Positions 1 through 9,049 of a stretch of 51,679 nucleotides of DNA are shown here, piece by piece. Positions within the stretch are counted from its first letter, which is position 1. Every line of letters begins with the position of its first letter. The notes under the pieces were generated by a model. It did no database searches, was not told the DNA's origin, and was given only the letters and a program-made list of their open reading frames with translations. Source of the stretch: Uliginosibacterium gangwonense (GTDB taxonomy: Bacteria > Pseudomonadota > Gammaproteobacteria > Burkholderiales > Rhodocyclaceae); the NCBI GenBank assembly GCA_005239635.1, contig SBBQ01000027.1:1-51679 (forward strand), in the 5' to 3' direction. The position numbers and the translations under genes were made by a program.

Positions 1-326
1 ATGCCAGAGCCAATGCAAACGCCAATTCGCTCGGCGTTTTCTGGCTGCTTGCTCACACCCGCATCAGCAATCGCATCTGCTGCTGCGGCTAGACCGTAGT
101 GAATGAAAGTGTCGTAGCGGCGCGCCTCTTTCGGAGAAAGATAGTTTGCCACGTCGAAGTCTTTCACCTCACCCGCAATCTGCGTGGGAAAGCTACTGGC
201 ATCGAAGCGCGAAATGCGCGTAATGCCGGAGCGACCGTTGACGATATTGTCCCAAGCTTGGGACACGCTGTTGCCCACGGGAGAAATAATCCCTAGGCCA
301 GTAATCACTACTCTACGGCGAGTCAA
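1..326 (-). CDS. fabF: 3-oxoacyl-ACP synthase II, N-terminal part (cut by window edge)
   Basis: Condensing enzyme that elongates acyl-ACP with malonyl-ACP in type II fatty-acid synthesis, in the cytoplasm. Only the first 108 residues are in the window. They begin TRRRVVITGLGIISPVGN and continue through PTQIAGEVKDF and ARRYDTFIHYG, all typical of FabF. The active-site Cys and the two His lie off the left edge. No ATG fits the conserved N-terminus. The start is TTG at 324-326 with a GGAG Shine-Dalgarno about 7 nt upstream, which decides it. The gene follows acpP by 29 nt, the usual acpP-fabF order, and is probably cotranscribed with it. Confidence 0.95.
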   Translation of the reverse strand, partial: MTRRRVVITGLGIISPVGNSVSQAWDNIVNGRSGITRISRFDASSFPTQIAGEVKDFDVANYLSPKEARRYDTFIHYGLAAAADAIADAGVSKQPENAERIGVCIGSG

Positions 327-355
327 GATGCACTCCGGTATTGCGACAAGGCCAA

Positions 356-598
356 TTAGGCCTTGTTGAGGTGGGCGTTAACGTAATCGATGGCTTGCTG
401 CACGGTGGTGATCTTCTCGGCTTCTTCGTCCGGAATTTCGCACTCGAACTCTTCTTCCAGTGCCATCACCAGTTCAACTGTGTCGAGAGAATCTGCACCC
501 AGATCGTCAACGAATGATGATTCGTTCTTGATCTCAGCTTCGTTTACACCGAGTTGTTCGGCGACGATCTTCTTGACGCGTTGTTCGATATTTTCCAT
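356..598 (-). CDS. acpP: acyl carrier protein
   Basis: Small acidic carrier of 80 residues that holds growing acyl chains as thioesters on a 4'-phosphopantetheine arm and serves every enzyme of the fab cluster. The attachment site GADSLD is present, with Ser at residue 37 counting Met. The following helix II region is rich in Glu ([12 protein letters not shown]), which is the docking surface for partner enzymes. A strong AAGGAG Shine-Dalgarno lies 6 nt before the ATG. The gene sits between fabG and fabF, 114 nt after fabG. That gap contains a promoter-like sequence and a palindrome, so acpP may be transcribed independently at a high level. Confidence 0.98.
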   Translation of the reverse strand: MENIEQRVKKIVAEQLGVNEAEIKNESSFVDDLGADSLDTVELVMALEEEFECEIPDEEAEKITTVQQAIDYVNAHLNKA

Positions 599-621
599 CT
601 CTTACTCCTTTGCTTATGGTA

Positions 622-636
622 CCCACACCGTGTGGG
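622..636. promoter_or_regulatory. odd palindrome in the acpP leader
   Basis: Perfect 7-bp arms CCCACAC and GTGTGGG around one central base. It lies between the extended -10 element and the acpP Shine-Dalgarno, so it would be in the first 25 or so nucleotides of an acpP transcript. It could be an operator or a small mRNA hairpin. Neither role can be decided from sequence. Confidence 0.4.
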
Positions 637-653
637 GGCAAGAAAACCGCAGA

Positions 654-662
654 ATTGTATCA
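654..662 (-). promoter_or_regulatory. extended -10 promoter for acpP (candidate)
   Basis: Reading the minus strand there is TG-A-TACAAT, an extended -10 element, about 56 nt upstream of the acpP ATG. No good -35 hexamer is visible at the usual spacing, which extended -10 promoters tolerate. The predicted start of transcription is near 647. Confidence 0.4.
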
Positions 663-712
663 GATCGGGCACATACATATCCCGACGCACTGCAAATGCA
701 GAATAAACATCA

Positions 713-1465
713 TTAATTCATGTACATACCGCCATTTACGTGCAACGTTGTGCCGGTAATATATGAGGCCGCGGGTGATGCCAAGAACAAAACAGCACCT
801 GCAATTTCTTCAGGACGACCTAAACGCCCCAAAGAAATCTGACCTAACAATGCTTCCCGCTGCGCATCAGGCAAGGCTTTGGTCATGTCGGTATCGATAA
901 AACCTGGTGCCACGCAATTCACCGTAATGTTGCGAGAGCCCAGTTCGCGGGCCAACGCACGCGACATACCCGCCACGCCAGCCTTGGCTGCTGCATAATT
1001 AGCTTGGCCCGCATTGCCCGCGCTACCCACCACCGAAGTCACATTAATAATGCGGCCCTGGCGTGCTTTCATCATGCTCTTCATGACAGCGCGTGACATG
1101 CGAAATACCGCTTTAAGATTGGTATCCAGTACAGCATCCCAATCTTCATCTTTCAAACGCAGCGTAAGGTTGTCACGTGTAATGCCGGCGTTGTTCACCA
1201 AAATTGAAACAGCACCGAATTCTTTTTCAATGCGCGACAAAACTGCATCACAGTTTTCAGCATCTGTCACATTAAGTGCCATACCGGTTCCTGCAACGCC
1301 TTCTGCTTTCAAAGCTTCGGCAATAGCATTCGCACCTTCTTCAGAGGTTGCTGTGCCAATCACGGTGGCGCCTTGGCGACCTAGCTCTAACGCAATTGCA
1401 CGACCAATGCCGCGGCTCGCGCCCGTCACCAGTGCAATTTGACCTGATAACAGTTTGTCACTCAT
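713..1465 (-). CDS. fabG: 3-oxoacyl-ACP reductase
   Basis: NADPH-dependent reductase of 3-oxoacyl-ACP to 3-hydroxyacyl-ACP, the first reduction of each elongation cycle. The 250 residues show the short-chain dehydrogenase pattern: TGASRGIG nucleotide-binding motif near residue 14, NNAG near 91, and the catalytic set Ser144, Tyr157, Lys161 (YAAAK). The C-terminal FLASPAASYITG is typical of FabG. Shine-Dalgarno AAGGAG precedes the ATG. Only 3 nt separate it from fabD upstream, which indicates one transcript and close translation. Length matches the family (about 245). Confidence 0.98.
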   Translation of the reverse strand: MSDKLLSGQIALVTGASRGIGRAIALELGRQGATVIGTATSEEGANAIAEALKAEGVAGTGMALNVTDAENCDAVLSRIEKEFGAVSILVNNAGITRDNLTLRLKDEDWDAVLDTNLKAVFRMSRAVMKSMMKARQGRIINVTSVVGSAGNAGQANYAAAKAGVAGMSRALARELGSRNITVNCVAPGFIDTDMTKALPDAQREALLGQISLGRLGRPEEIAGAVLFLASPAASYITGTTLHVNGGMYMN

Positions 1466-1468
1466 GTG

Positions 1469-2398
1469 TTACTCCTTGATTGCCAAAACAGCTTCAATGC
1501 CTGCGGCATCGGCCATAGCCATGCCTTGCAACTGCGGGCTGCAACGCTTAACTAAACCAGCCAGAACTTTACCCGGACCACATTCCACAACGTGGCTTAC
1601 GCTTTGGTCTGCCATTGCTGCCATGGTTTCAACCCAGCGAACTGGGGCAGCCGCTTGTCGCACTAAAGCTTCACGGATACGAGCCGGATCGGATTCCTGC
1701 GCCACATCAACGTTATTCACGACTGGAATTGTTGGTGTTTGCAATTGCACGTTTGCCAAATGTTGCGCCAAACGCTCGGCAGCTGGCTTCATCAGTGAGC
1801 AATGGAATGGTGCACTAACAGGAAGAATGACCGCACGCTTAGCGCCTGCAGCCTTGCATGCATCTGCAGCGCGTTGCACGGCTGCCGCATGACCTGCGAT
1901 CACCGTTTGTTCCGGCGCATTAAAGTTCACCGGCTCAACCACATCGCCTTGCGCACTCTCCGCACAGATTTTGCCAATCTGCGCTGCATTCATACCCAAA
2001 ATTGCAGCCATACCGCCTGTGCCGCTCGGCACCGCGTCTTGCATCGCTTTGGCGCGCAACTCTACCAGCGGTGCAGCTTGTGCCAGCGTCAGCACTTCTG
2101 CTGCAACCAGTGCGGCGTATTCGCCGAGTGAATGACCTGCAACCACTGCAGGCTTTGTGCCGCCTAGTGCTAACCAGTGGCGATACACAGCCACGCCAGC
2201 TGTCAGCATCAGTGGCTGCGTATTAACTGTCTGATTGAGCGCCTCTGCCGGGCCTTCCGTCACCAATTGCCATAGATCACGGCCTAATGCACTCGATGCT
2301 TCATCAAAAGTCGAACGAATGATGGCGCTCTCGCCATAGGCTTGCATCATGCCGAGTGATTGAGAACCTTGGCCCGGAAAAACAAATGCGATTTTCAT
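1469..2398 (-). CDS. fabD: malonyl-CoA:ACP transacylase
   Basis: Moves malonyl from CoA to ACP to supply the extender unit. The protein is 309 residues starting MKIAFVFPGQGSQ, the standard FabD N-terminus. The reading frame is open 92 codons further upstream, but that part overlaps fabH and is not FabD-like, so ATG at 2398 is chosen. The nucleophile elbow GHSLGE puts Ser at residue 90, and the catalytic His is in the APFHCSLM segment. The Shine-Dalgarno is weak. It lies 38 nt downstream of fabH in the plsX-fabH-fabD-fabG string. Confidence 0.97.
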   Translation of the reverse strand: MKIAFVFPGQGSQSLGMMQAYGESAIIRSTFDEASSALGRDLWQLVTEGPAEALNQTVNTQPLMLTAGVAVYRHWLALGGTKPAVVAGHSLGEYAALVAAEVLTLAQAAPLVELRAKAMQDAVPSGTGGMAAILGMNAAQIGKICAESAQGDVVEPVNFNAPEQTVIAGHAAAVQRAADACKAAGAKRAVILPVSAPFHCSLMKPAAERLAQHLANVQLQTPTIPVVNNVDVAQESDPARIREALVRQAAAPVRWVETMAAMADQSVSHVVECGPGKVLAGLVKRCSPQLQGMAMADAAGIEAVLAIKE

Positions 2399-2436
2399 GC
2401 TGTTGTCGACTCGATTGAATATTGGCAAATCTAGAT

Positions 2437-3435
2437 TCAGAACCGAACTAGACAGGCGCCCCACGTGAAGCCGCCACCAACCCCTTGCAGCATGAGATGT
2501 TGGCCTTTTTGCACACGACCATCTCGCACCGCGGCGTCGAGCGCCAGCGGTACCGTAGCGGCTGAGGTATTGCCGTAACGATCTACCGTAACGACTAATT
2601 TTTCGAGTGGCAGACCAAGTTTTTTTGTCGCAGTTTGCATAATGCGAATATTGGCCTGGTGCGGAATCATCCAATCAATCTGATCAGCCACCATGCCTGC
2701 ATGTGCCAATACTTCATTGGCAGATGAAGCCAATGAGCTCACCGCCATTTTGTAGACTGACTGACCATCTTGATAAAGGTAGGGATGACCCTCAATGCGA
2801 CCACCACAGATGCGGCCCGTCACATTCAAAATACCCGACTGATTGCCATCTGCGTGCAGCACGCAAGACAAAACACCCGGCTCTTCGCTCGCTTCGAGCA
2901 CTACAGCGCCTGCACCATCACCAAACAGCACACAGGTGGTTCGGTCGTTCCAATCCAAAATACGTGAGAACACTTCACTACCCACAACCAGCGCACGCTT
3001 GTGCTGGCCGCTTACAATCATGGCATTGGCAACAGATAGCGCATACACAAAACCGCTGCATACAGCTTGCACATCAAATGCAGCCGCCCCGCTTACGCCT
3101 AGGCGCTGCTGCAGCAAACAAGCCGTGCTGGGGAAAACTTGGTCAGGCGTTGAGGTCGCCAAAACGATGAGGTCAATCTCTGCCGCATCGCGCCCAGCCA
3201 TTGCCAATGCTTGCAATGCGGCACCATGTGCTAGGTCAACGTTATTTTGGTTTTCTGCCACGTAGAATCGCTGGCGAATGCCCGTGCGCTCTGTGATCCA
3301 CTCATCTGAAGTTTCAACGCCGATCTTTGCCAGTCGCTCAGCAAGTTCAGTGTTATTGACGGCATGCTGTGGCAAGCAACTACCCGTGCCAGTAATGCGA
3401 GCCCAACGACGTGACAAACCAGTCACTTCAGTCAT
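2437..3435 (-). CDS. fabH: 3-oxoacyl-ACP synthase III
   Basis: Initiates fatty-acid synthesis by condensing acetyl-CoA with malonyl-ACP. It has 332 residues, and the thiolase-fold triad is visible: Cys126 in AVCSGF, His in [11 protein letters not shown] and Asn in YGNTSAAT. The C-terminal glycine-rich [10 protein letters not shown] is typical. Its ATG overlaps the plsX stop as ATGA (3432-3435), so translation is coupled to plsX. Confidence 0.98.
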   Translation of the reverse strand: MTEVTGLSRRWARITGTGSCLPQHAVNNTELAERLAKIGVETSDEWITERTGIRQRFYVAENQNNVDLAHGAALQALAMAGRDAAEIDLIVLATSTPDQVFPSTACLLQQRLGVSGAAAFDVQAVCSGFVYALSVANAMIVSGQHKRALVVGSEVFSRILDWNDRTTCVLFGDGAGAVVLEASEEPGVLSCVLHADGNQSGILNVTGRICGGRIEGHPYLYQDGQSVYKMAVSSLASSANEVLAHAGMVADQIDWMIPHQANIRIMQTATKKLGLPLEKLVVTVDRYGNTSAATVPLALDAAVRDGRVQKGQHLMLQGVGGGFTWGACLVRF

Positions 3436-4478
3436 GCAGCAGCTCCATTTGTGGAATCAACAACCGGGTGCGTTGCGTGATAGAGCGCCATTTGGTCTGC
3501 AATCGTGCTCACCAAATTAAAGCGAGCTGCTTCGGCAGCACGTTGTAGCGCGCATTCAAACGCATAGGCGTCAGCTGAGCCATGACTCTTCACCACCACA
3601 CCCTTGAGGCCAACCAAACATGCGCCATTGTAACGGCGATGATCAACCCTTCGCTTAAACGCTTTAAGCACAGGCAGCGCCATCAGCGCGAGCAGTTTAG
3701 TGAGTATATTGCGTGAAAACTCTTCTTTCAGGAATGCGCCGACCATTTGCGCCAGACCTTCAGAGGCTTTGAGCGTGACATTGCCGACAAATCCATCGCA
3801 CACCACCACATCGGTCGTGCCCTTGAAAATGTCATTGCCTTCAATGTTGCCGTAGAAATTAAGTGCGCTACCGCGTAAGAGTTCGCCCGCTTGCTTAACG
3901 ATTTCGTTGCCCTTGATATCTTCTTCACCGATATTGAGCAAACCCACCGAAGGACGTTCTTTGTGTTCTAACGCGGTCACTAGCATGGCACCCATGATGC
4001 CAAATTGCAGCAACTGTTCTGGTGTGCATTCAGCATTTGCGCCGAGGTCGAGCATCGTCGTTTGACCACGTCGCGTCGGCATCGCCGTTGCAATGGCGGG
4101 ACGATCAATGCCATCCAGCGTGCCAAGAACAATTGTGGAAATGGCCATCAAGGCGCCAGTGTTGCCGGCAGAAATGGCAGCCTGCGCTTGCCCCTCTTTA
4201 ACGAGGTCAATCGCACGGCGCATGGAGGAATCGCGTTTGCGACGCAGCGCATCGCGTGGCTTATCGTCCATCTCAACCACTTCGCTGGCGTGATGAACGC
4301 TGAGTCGATTGGCAAAACGCGAGGCTTCACGCGCCAAAATCGGATCAACCACCTCAGGCTTGCCGACGAGCACCAGCCTGACATCGGGGTCATCGTTCAG
4401 AAATGCCAACGCAGCCGGTATTGTGACAGACGGCCCGTGATCGCCGCCCATACAGTCAATGGCTATCGTGCACTGCAT
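3432..4478 (-). CDS. plsX: phosphate acyltransferase
   Basis: Makes acyl-phosphate from acyl-ACP, feeding PlsY for phospholipid synthesis. It is a peripheral membrane enzyme. The 348 residues start [12 protein letters not shown] after a short MQCT, the PlsX signature, and include [22 protein letters not shown] and CDGFVGN. It follows rpmF by about 100 nt and is coupled to fabH by ATGA. The gene order yceD-rpmF-plsX-fabH is conserved in many proteobacteria and ties ribosome, phospholipid and fatty-acid output together. No clear Shine-Dalgarno is seen. Confidence 0.97.
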   Translation of the reverse strand: MQCTIAIDCMGGDHGPSVTIPAALAFLNDDPDVRLVLVGKPEVVDPILAREASRFANRLSVHHASEVVEMDDKPRDALRRKRDSSMRRAIDLVKEGQAQAAISAGNTGALMAISTIVLGTLDGIDRPAIATAMPTRRGQTTMLDLGANAECTPEQLLQFGIMGAMLVTALEHKERPSVGLLNIGEEDIKGNEIVKQAGELLRGSALNFYGNIEGNDIFKGTTDVVVCDGFVGNVTLKASEGLAQMVGAFLKEEFSRNILTKLLALMALPVLKAFKRRVDHRRYNGACLVGLKGVVVKSHGSADAYAFECALQRAAEAARFNLVSTIADQMALYHATHPVVDSTNGAAA

Positions 4479-4580
4479 ATGGAATAAGCGAGGTCGTGGG
4501 CCCTGCCGCTAAAACTGCGCCACAAGGCGCCCACGTATGATCTCAAGATGAGAAAGTGACGAACAACCGGACGAACCGGA

Positions 4581-4760
4581 TTACTCGCCCTTGGCCTTGA
4601 GGACCTTTTTGCCGCGATAGTAGCCATTCGGCGAAATGTGGTGACGCAGATGCGTCTCGCCGGTGGTGGACTCAACCGCGGTCGGCGGATTGGTCAGGAA
4701 GTCGTGCGCACGGTGCATACCACGCTTAGAAGGCGACTTCTTATTCTGTTGAACAGCCAT
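4581..4760 (-). CDS. rpmF: 50S ribosomal protein bL32
   Basis: Ribosomal protein of 59 residues starting [19 protein letters not shown] and ending [14 protein letters not shown], the complete bL32 pattern. The zinc-binding cysteines found in some lineages are absent, so this is the Cys-free form. GGAG is placed 8 nt before the ATG. The frame is open further upstream into yceD, but the ATG at 4760 matches the family start. It begins 14 nt after the yceD stop. Confidence 0.98.
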   Translation of the reverse strand: MAVQQNKKSPSKRGMHRAHDFLTNPPTAVESTTGETHLRHHISPNGYYRGKKVLKAKGE

Positions 4761-4774
4761 TTTGATACTCCAGT

Positions 4775-5326
4775 TTAAATAGAACCCTGGTTGCGTTTTA
4801 TTGCAGCCAGCGCAGCAAACGGTGAAGCAGCCGATTTGTCGTCCGCTCCAGCAGGCGCTTCGCACTTTTCATGCCGCGCCGCCAGCGGTAACGCCAGCAA
4901 GACTTCTTCTTCCACCAATTCAGTCACATTGAAGTCTTCGCTCGCCTCAATTGGATCCCACTCGTCTTCCGCTAGATCTTCATCCGGCCACTGCGCCCCA
5001 GGTGGAATCAATCGCAAATTGGCGGAAACCACCAAATGCCAAGGCAACTCACCCAAGCAACGCTGACACCGAAGCACCAGATCACCCGTGATTTCAAGCT
5101 TTAACCAATTACCTTCGCGATCCCGCCCACCCTGCATATGCAGGGTTAAGTCACCTTCATGCCGAACCAAAACATCGGCCAAGCGTGACAATGACGACAA
5201 AGCGAAACGACGCTCAAGCACTTCATTGCGGCGCGCAAACTCCAGCACATCAAGAACAAGAGCCTCATCAGTCTGTTGAGTTTGATGCTGGCCTTGACGA
5301 TCAGGAAGCTGGGTATCGCGCGACAT
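4775..5326 (-). CDS. yceD: DUF177 (YceD) family protein
   Basis: Protein of 183 residues from the ATG at 5326. The DUF177 family lies upstream of rpmF in most bacteria and is linked to large-subunit rRNA accumulation in plants and bacteria. The exact activity is not settled. Visible features are an FARRNEVLE segment near the N-terminus, the CQRC pair typical of the family, and an acidic middle ([14 protein letters not shown]). An ATG two codons earlier (5332) is possible. Upstream of these starts lies a near-perfect sigma-70 promoter so close that little or no leader would be transcribed. This gene heads the rpmF-plsX-fab transcript. Confidence 0.9.
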   Translation of the reverse strand: MSRDTQLPDRQGQHQTQQTDEALVLDVLEFARRNEVLERRFALSSLSRLADVLVRHEGDLTLHMQGGRDREGNWLKLEITGDLVLRCQRCLGELPWHLVVSANLRLIPPGAQWPDEDLAEDEWDPIEASEDFNVTELVEEEVLLALPLAARHEKCEAPAGADDKSAASPFAALAAIKRNQGSI

Positions 5327-5335
5327 AAGCATGCA

Positions 5336-5364
5336 ATAATAACGTTTTAACCCTAACAAGTCAA
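5336..5364 (-). promoter_or_regulatory. sigma-70 promoter of the yceD-rpmF-plsX-fab operon
   Basis: On the minus strand TTGACT (5359-5364) and TATTAT (5336-5341) are separated by exactly 17 nt, five of six matches in each hexamer. The expected transcription start is near 5329, only about 3 nt before the yceD ATG at 5326. The mRNA would be leaderless or nearly so. Confidence 0.7.
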
Positions 5365-5476
5365 AGAGTTCCCACCTTTTAGCCTGAACTTGGCGCGGGA
5401 AGTCATTGATTTTTAGGCAGTGGCCAACCACCCAAACGGGAGGAGTCTAGGCCGAAACGCCACATAATGTATCGCC

Positions 5477-6061
5477 ATGTCTAAACAGACACTAATCCTT
5501 GCCTCGACTTCCAGCTATCGCCGCGAATTACTAACGCGCCTGCAACTGCCTTTTAGCTGTATGTCACCGGGGGTCGATGAAACGCCCTTCAACCAAGAAC
5601 ACCCAACGAATTTGGCGCAACGGCTTGCCCTTGCCAAAGCGCAAGCAATTGGTCTGCAACATCCCGATGCGTGGGTGATTGGCAGTGACCAAGTCGCCCA
5701 CTTTAACGACCTAAAGTTTGGCAAACCCGGCAACAAAGACGCCGCCATTCGCCAACTTCTGCAATTATCCGGACAAACCGTCGTGTTTGATACGGCCTTA
5801 GCCTTAGTGCAACAGGCTTCTGGCTTTTCTCGTGTAACCGTTGTACCTACCCGAGTTCAATTTCGCACGCTGAGCGAGACCGAAATTCTACGTTACGTTG
5901 AAGCTGAGCCGGCCTTTGACTGTGCAGGCGCAGCCAAATCAGAAGGCCTTGGCATTAGTTTGCTGGACGCCATGCACGGTGAAGACCCGACCGCACTCGT
6001 TGGCCTGCCGCTCATTGCCCTATCGCGCATGTTGCGCGAAGCGGGATTCAATTTACCCTGA
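5477..6061 (+). CDS. yceF: Maf family nucleotide pyrophosphatase (YceF type)
   Basis: Hydrolyses non-canonical nucleoside triphosphates to monophosphates. The YceF subgroup acts on 7-methyl-GTP in E. coli. The protein is 194 residues. The N-terminal loop is ASTSSYRREL, the catalytic segment is GSDQVAH (GSDQ is typical of YceF, whereas the dTTP/UTP subgroup has GADT), followed by CAGAAKSEGLG and DPTALVGLPL. It is divergent from yceD, with 150 nt between the starts, and the next gene follows in the same direction by 22 nt. Confidence 0.95.
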   Translation: MSKQTLILASTSSYRRELLTRLQLPFSCMSPGVDETPFNQEHPTNLAQRLALAKAQAIGLQHPDAWVIGSDQVAHFNDLKFGKPGNKDAAIRQLLQLSGQTVVFDTALALVQQASGFSRVTVVPTRVQFRTLSETEILRYVEAEPAFDCAGAAKSEGLGISLLDAMHGEDPTALVGLPLIALSRMLREAGFNLP

Positions 6062-6083
6062 ATTTGCCGCCGACCTTGCAATC

Positions 6084-6833
6084 ATGGCTAACACATCCAA
6101 TCGCGGAACTTTGTATTTGATTCCCACGGCCCTGGCTGAATCTGCCGCCAATGCAACGCTGCCTGCACCGCACTGGGCGACTATGCAGCGCTTGCAACAC
6201 TTTGTGGTTGAGACCGCAAAAACCGCGCGTGCAGAGCTCAAACGCATGGCCCATCCCACCCCGTTAGCGCAACTCAACATTCGCGAGATGCCACGAACTT
6301 GGAGCGCCAGTTCAGCAAAAGAACTACTGCAACCCGCCATTGACGGGCATGACGTGGGAGTGCTGTCAGATGCTGGCTGCCCTGGCGTGGCCGACCCAGG
6401 CGCTTTGCTAGTGCGAGAAGCACACCACCTGGGAATTCGCGTCGAACCGCTGATCGGCCCATCATCCCTATTGCTATCGCTAATGGCATCAGGTTTGAAT
6501 GGTCAGCGTTTTGCCTTTCATGGGTATTTGCCCGTTAAAGATGATGCATTGGCAAAAGAGCTTCAGCGGTTAGAAAAAGAATCCGCGCGCCAAGATATGA
6601 CGCAGATTTTCATCGAAACGCCCTACCGAAATTTGCGCATGCTCGGCATGCTAGTAGAACATTGCCAAACCAACACCTTGCTGTGCCTCGCGAGCGGTTT
6701 AACCGGCGCGCAACAGCAGATTAATACGATGCCGATTTCGGATTGGCGTAAGCAATTCAAAACTCAGCATGGCGAATTAGAAGCTAAGCTTGAACGTACG
6801 CCTTGCGTTTTTCTAATGCTCGCAAGCAAATAG
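6084..6833 (+). CDS. SAM-dependent methyltransferase, RsmI-like (tetrapyrrole methylase fold)
   Basis: Protein of 249 residues with the tetrapyrrole/RsmI methylase signatures: GTLYLIPTAL at the N-terminus, LSDAGCPGVADPGA near residue 90 and GPSSLLLSLMASGLNGQ near residue 125. RsmI 2'-O-methylates C1402 of 16S rRNA. This shorter form is commonly beside maf in Burkholderiales, and its substrate is not certain. The ATG at 6084 is chosen because the residues before it overlap maf in another frame and are not conserved. It ends before a bidirectional terminator. Confidence 0.85.
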   Translation: MANTSNRGTLYLIPTALAESAANATLPAPHWATMQRLQHFVVETAKTARAELKRMAHPTPLAQLNIREMPRTWSASSAKELLQPAIDGHDVGVLSDAGCPGVADPGALLVREAHHLGIRVEPLIGPSSLLLSLMASGLNGQRFAFHGYLPVKDDALAKELQRLEKESARQDMTQIFIETPYRNLRMLGMLVEHCQTNTLLCLASGLTGAQQQINTMPISDWRKQFKTQHGELEAKLERTPCVFLMLASK

Positions 6834-6908
6834 ATTTAGCCCGCGCAGCGTGTGCCAAAAAATCACAATACAAACTCGCAGCACAAAAATTAATCCCACA
6901 AAACAAAA

Positions 6909-6936
6909 ACGGGTCGAACATCGTTCGACCCGTTTT
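6909..6936. terminator. bidirectional intrinsic terminator
   Basis: A perfect 10-bp stem, ACGGGTCGAA with TTCGACCCGT around a 5-nt loop (CATCG). A T-run follows on the plus strand and a longer T-rich tract on the minus strand. It sits between the convergent methyltransferase and S49 peptidase genes and can serve both. Confidence 0.9.
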
Positions 6937-6995
6937 GCCAATTGCGCATTCGATGACAATCTAAACCATCTAATGCCCGTCTATATCACCTGTCG

Positions 6996-7997
6996 TCAAC
7001 GCAGATGAGTTTGATGTGCTGAGCCATTTAAGGTGCTCACAAACGCCCAGCCCATCGCGGCGCCAAATCGTTTGGCAAAGCGTTCTGCAAAGTTTTGATG
7101 CTGAGTGTAATCAACGAGCGTCTCTGCCTTAATAACATCACGGGCAACAGAGTCGACTGTCCCATATTCATCAGCGAGTCCCATCTCAACAGCACGCGCA
7201 CCCGTCCAGAACAAACCAGAGAACATATCTGGCGTCTCTTTTAAGCGAGTACCGCGGCCATCGCGAACTGCTGCAATAAATTGTCTATGTACATCGGCCA
7301 ACAAGGCCTTTGCGTAGTCGCGCTGTTTATCTGACTGCGGTGAGAATGGATCCAAGAATCCTTTGTTTTCGCCGGCTGTTAGCAGACGACGTTCAACGCC
7401 CAATTTGTCCATTGCACCTGTAAAACCAAAACCATCCATCAACACGCCAATTGAACCAACGATACTGGCCTTATCAACGTAGATGCGATCTGCCGCAGCC
7501 GCAATGTAATAACCACCAGACGCGCACATGTCCTCAACAACGACATACAACGGAATTTGCGGATGTAGTTTGCGCAAACGATGGATCTCGTCATACACCA
7601 TTCCCGACTGCACGGGGCTACCACCCGGACTGTTGATTCGTAACACCACACCTTTGGTGCCCACATCTTCAAACGCACTTTGCAATGCGGTCACAACATT
7701 CTCAGCGCTGTTATCGCCACCCGGGCCAATTTCACCTTCAATACTGACAATGGCAGTATGTGGTGCAGAGTTGCTACCACCACCGAACTCCCACCCGCTG
7801 AGCATGATCAGAATCCAGGCAACATAAGCAAAACCCAAGCACCGGAAAAAAATGCTCCAACGTCGGCGACTGCGCTTCTCTTTGAGCGTTTCTTTCACCA
7901 GGTCTTCCAGCACCTTGCGCTCCCATGCAGGCTCTGTAGTAGCCATAGATGCAGCGTGCGCTTGCGTCCTGGAGTCCTGCTCTTGAATGTCCGTCAT
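6996..7997 (-). CDS. sppA: S49 family signal peptide peptidase
   Basis: Membrane-anchored serine peptidase of 333 residues, expected to clear signal peptides or other membrane fragments in the periplasm. There is a basic stretch KRSRRRW and then one hydrophobic segment at about residues 49-67. The S49 domain carries RINSPGGSPVQSG, the nucleophile Ser in CASGGYYIA, VGSIGVLMDGFG and the catalytic-type Lys in TAGENKGFLDPF. It is the single-domain short form, not the double-length E. coli SppA. It ends the rluC-HAD-Rieske-sppA operon, 54 nt after the Rieske gene. Confidence 0.93.
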   Translation of the reverse strand: MTDIQEQDSRTQAHAASMATTEPAWERKVLEDLVKETLKEKRSRRRWSIFFRCLGFAYVAWILIMLSGWEFGGGSNSAPHTAIVSIEGEIGPGGDNSAENVVTALQSAFEDVGTKGVVLRINSPGGSPVQSGMVYDEIHRLRKLHPQIPLYVVVEDMCASGGYYIAAAADRIYVDKASIVGSIGVLMDGFGFTGAMDKLGVERRLLTAGENKGFLDPFSPQSDKQRDYAKALLADVHRQFIAAVRDGRGTRLKETPDMFSGLFWTGARAVEMGLADEYGTVDSVARDVIKAETLVDYTQHQNFAERFAKRFGAAMGWAFVSTLNGSAHQTHLR

Positions 7998-8051
7998 TTA
8001 AAATCCTTGCTCACATCGTTGCTCAGCCATCATCTTGCATGGCTGATGCAA

Positions 8052-8411
8052 CTAATCTTTTAAATAAATCCCGCCGTCTCGCTCGACCACCTCAATGCGG
8101 ACCAAGCTGCGTCCCGAACATGGCCCAGAGACGCAGTATCCTGTATCTGGTTGGTATAAGGCACCATGCGTTGAGCAAATCAAGTATATCCGCTCGCGGT
8201 CAAAAAACTCACCCGGCATCCAATCCAACTCAACCGCTACATGCGCGCATTGGTTTATATACGCATGTACACAGCCTTGATGGCGAATCACAAAAGCTGT
8301 GCTCGCTGAAAGCGCGGCTTCATGACCAAGATTGGCAATCTCAAAGCGAATGCCAACACCGCCCTCTTTCACCTCCTCAGAACGCGCAATCAAGCGTTGG
8401 CCATGAGCCAT
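8052..8411 (-). CDS. Rieske 2Fe-2S domain protein
   Basis: Protein of 119 residues made of one Rieske domain. The cluster ligands are visible as CAH and, 24 residues on, CSTHG (Cys-x-His and Cys-x-x-His). It resembles stand-alone Rieske ferredoxin-like proteins placed between a HAD phosphatase and sppA in Burkholderiales. Partner and reaction are unknown. The start overlaps the end of the HAD gene by 22 nt, pointing to translational coupling. No signal peptide or transmembrane segment is present, so it is probably cytoplasmic. Confidence 0.9.
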   Translation of the reverse strand: MAHGQRLIARSEEVKEGGVGIRFEIANLGHEAALSASTAFVIRHQGCVHAYINQCAHVAVELDWMPGEFFDRERIYLICSTHGALYQPDTGYCVSGPCSGRSLVRIEVVERDGGIYLKD

Positions 8412-9049
8412 GCGCTTAGCTCCTGCATACTGTGAACAATGCCTTGACTGGGCACACTCATCAATTCATCGTGCGTATGTGCGCCAAACGATACTCCTAG
8501 GCCGTCTGCACCCGCGTTTCTCGCCATATTCAGATCATGCGTGGTGTCACCAATCATAAGGGTGCGGCCCGCCTCCACGCCTAAGCCATCCATAAGTTCA
8601 TGCAACATGTCGGGGTGTGGCTTGGAACGTGTTTCATCAGCACAACGCGTATCGTGAAAGCAGCTGCGCAAACCCGACAGATCCAGAACGCGATCCAATC
8701 CTTTGCGTGTTTTTCCGGTCGCAACTGCCAGCAGATAATCTTGTTGCAATAAGCCTTGCACCATGTCAGATGCGCCATCAAACAAGACCAGCTCATGGTC
8801 TTTACACAAATAATGGTAGCGATAGCGAGCCGCCAGTTCTGGATAAAGGTTTCGCGGCAAATGTGGTACAGCGGTTGCCAATGCTTCTTCCAAGCCCAGG
8901 CCAATAACGGCACGCGCAGCGTGATCAGTTGGCTCCACCACATCCAAATCGCGGCAAGCAGCCTGAATACAGTGCACGATGGTGGCGGTTGAATCCATCA
9001 ACGTGCCATCCCAATCAAACACAATCAAATCATACGAACGACGACTCAT
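8390..9049 (-). CDS. HAD-IA family hydrolase, phosphoglycolate phosphatase-like
   Basis: Phosphatase of 219 residues. HAD motif I is DWDGTLMDST near residue 13, with the nucleophile Asp and the acid/base Asp. Motif II is VATGKTRKGL. Motif III and IV are the Lys in SKPHPDML and GDTTHDLNMARNAG. The Gph/PpgP-like cap is present. The substrate could be phosphoglycolate or a similar small phosphate ester and cannot be fixed from sequence. Its ATG overlaps the rluC stop as ATGA (9046-9049). Confidence 0.9.
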   Translation of the reverse strand: MSRRSYDLIVFDWDGTLMDSTATIVHCIQAACRDLDVVEPTDHAARAVIGLGLEEALATAVPHLPRNLYPELAARYRYHYLCKDHELVLFDGASDMVQGLLQQDYLLAVATGKTRKGLDRVLDLSGLRSCFHDTRCADETRSKPHPDMLHELMDGLGVEAGRTLMIGDTTHDLNMARNAGADGLGVSFGAHTHDELMSVPSQGIVHSMQELSAWLMANA

